In this document: positions 4,741 to 5,579 of the stretch, in pieces
How the letters are laid out: each line of letters starts with the position of its first letter
Position numbering within the stretch: position 1 is the first letter of the stretch
Assembly: GCA_003139975.1 (NCBI GenBank)
Contig: PLHN01000363.1
Location: 1 to 5,579, forward strand
Direction of reading: 5' to 3'
Origin: Acidobacteriaceae bacterium
GTDB taxonomy: Bacteria > Acidobacteriota > Terriglobia > Terriglobales > Acidobacteriaceae
Length of the DNA: 5,579 bases
The notes under the pieces: generated by a model
Told to the model about the DNA's origin: nothing
The model's input: the letters and a program-made list of their open reading frames with translations, nothing else
The model's database searches: none
Made by a program: the position numbers and the translations under genes

Positions 4741-5579
4741 AGCTTTCCGCTTTCCGATTCCTCCATCCTCCGCCACATCGAGCGGCAGCCCAAAAAGACG
4801 GCTAGCCACAAACAGTTATTGCGCGAACTAGGGGCACGGGGCGGCGAGGCCCGCCGTGAGTTGACCGACCAGCTCTACGCGCTAGTGAAAAAAGGCCAAC
4901 TGCTCGAGGTTGACCAAGGGCGCTATTCGATTCCCCAGGCCAAAACAGGACGCAATACGCTCGTCGGACGGCTCAGCATGCATCGCGACGGCTACGGCTT
5001 CGTCATCCCCGACACCAATTCGCTCGAGCCGAATCTGAAGGCACGCCTTGCTGGCGATGTTTTCATTCCTCCGCCTGCTGTCGGTTCGTCCATGCACGGC
5101 GATCGCGTGCTGGTAGAAATTTCCGCCTTCCGCACCGATGGGCGCGCAGAAGGCCGCATCCTGCGCTCGGTCTCGCGCGCCCACCCAACCGTTGTCGGCA
5201 TCTTCCACTACGACCGGCGGCACAATTACGTCAAGCCCATCGACGAGAAGGTGACACAGGAGATCGTGATTCCACCGGGGATGGAGATTCCCAAGCCTCC
5301 AACCGCAGAGGGCGCCGAGAACGCGGAAAAAAGCAAGCCCGGAAAATCAAAAGCTGTCCAGCATCGTGTCATCGGCGACGAAGCGAAAGCCCACTCGGAC
5401 TGGCAGGATCTCGAAGGCGTTGTGGTCGATGTCGAAATCACCGAGTGGCCGAGCGCCACGCAAAACCCGCGCGGCCGCGTCGTCGAAATTCTTGGCGAAG
5501 AAGACGATTTCGGCGTCGACGTCGAAATCATGATCCGCAAGCATCACATCCCTCACCGCTTCCCGCCCGAGGTGATCGA
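4738..5579 (+). CDS. rnr: Ribonuclease R, N-terminal part (runs off right edge)
   Basis: The first 280 residues of RNase R (VacB), a processive 3'-to-5' exoribonuclease that degrades structured RNA and takes part in rRNA and mRNA turnover. Visible are an N-terminal winged-helix region (about residues 8-68, ending GRYSIP), a first cold-shock/OB domain with HRDGYGF (82-88) and MHGDRV (119-124), and a second OB domain with EGVVVDVEI (226-234), GRVVEILGE and the HHIPHRFPPEVI stretch that leads to the catalytic RNB domain. Catalytic Asp residues lie beyond the window. Residues about 188-225 form a charged Lys/Glu/Ala-rich linker absent at this position in E. coli RNase R. The ATG at 4738 begins inside the repeat and has no Shine-Dalgarno; no better in-frame start was seen. 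Confidence 0.9.
   Translation, partial: MSFPLSDSSILRHIERQPKKTASHKQLLRELGARGGEARRELTDQLYALVKKGQLLEVDQGRYSIPQAKTGRNTLVGRLSMHRDGYGFVIPDTNSLEPNLKARLAGDVFIPPPAVGSSMHGDRVLVEISAFRTDGRAEGRILRSVSRAHPTVVGIFHYDRRHNYVKPIDEKVTQEIVIPPGMEIPKPPTAEGAENAEKSKPGKSKAVQHRVIGDEAKAHSDWQDLEGVVVDVEITEWPSATQNPRGRVVEILGEEDDFGVDVEIMIRKHHIPHRFPPEVI

Overview
The window most resembles a chromosomal segment from a member of the Acidobacteriota (Koribacter/Acidobacteriales-like). This is an inference from gene style: a MurJ relative with an LPDWLNY motif, a bactofilin starting MWKP, a DinB/RNase R neighbourhood, moderately high GC, and intergenic short-period repeats. No database search was possible. No rRNA, tRNA, CRISPR array, transposase or phage gene was seen.

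Layout, left to right. (1) Minus strand, running off the left edge: the N-terminus of a probable CDP-alcohol phosphatidyltransferase, starting at 176 behind a clear GGAGG. (2) Minus strand, 310-1185: an FkbM-type SAM methyltransferase, whose ribosome binding site favours the ATG at 1185 over a TTG at 1191. (3) A 298-base divergent spacer. (4) Plus strand, about 1484-3103: a MurJ/MviN-family lipid flippase with fourteen hydrophobic segments. (5) A convergent spacer with a strong terminator hairpin flanked by inverted arms of a 7-nt-period repeat. (6) Minus strand, 3270-3794: a bactofilin. (7) A divergent spacer with a bactofilin promoter candidate and a perfect 8-bp palindrome. (8) Plus strand, 4081-4614: a DinB-fold protein with an intact His triad. 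(9) A spacer that is almost entirely an inverted pair of 8-nt-period repeat arrays. (10) Plus strand, 4738 to the right edge: the N-terminal 280 residues of RNase R. Its start codon lies at the end of the repeat.

The genes do not form one operon; strand changes occur at almost every junction. Phospholipid head-group transfer, lipid-linked precursor export (MurJ) and bactofilin scaffolding share a cell-envelope theme, while DinB and RNase R belong to stress and RNA turnover.

The most interesting content is non-coding. Two spacers carry elements of the same design: a short tandem repeat (7 nt with core TTCG; 8 nt with core ATTAC) laid out as inverted arms around a unique centre. One encloses the terminator between murJ and the bactofilin gene. 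The other runs into the start codon of rnr, where it could fold into a long hairpin in the leader of an RNase known for degrading structured RNA.
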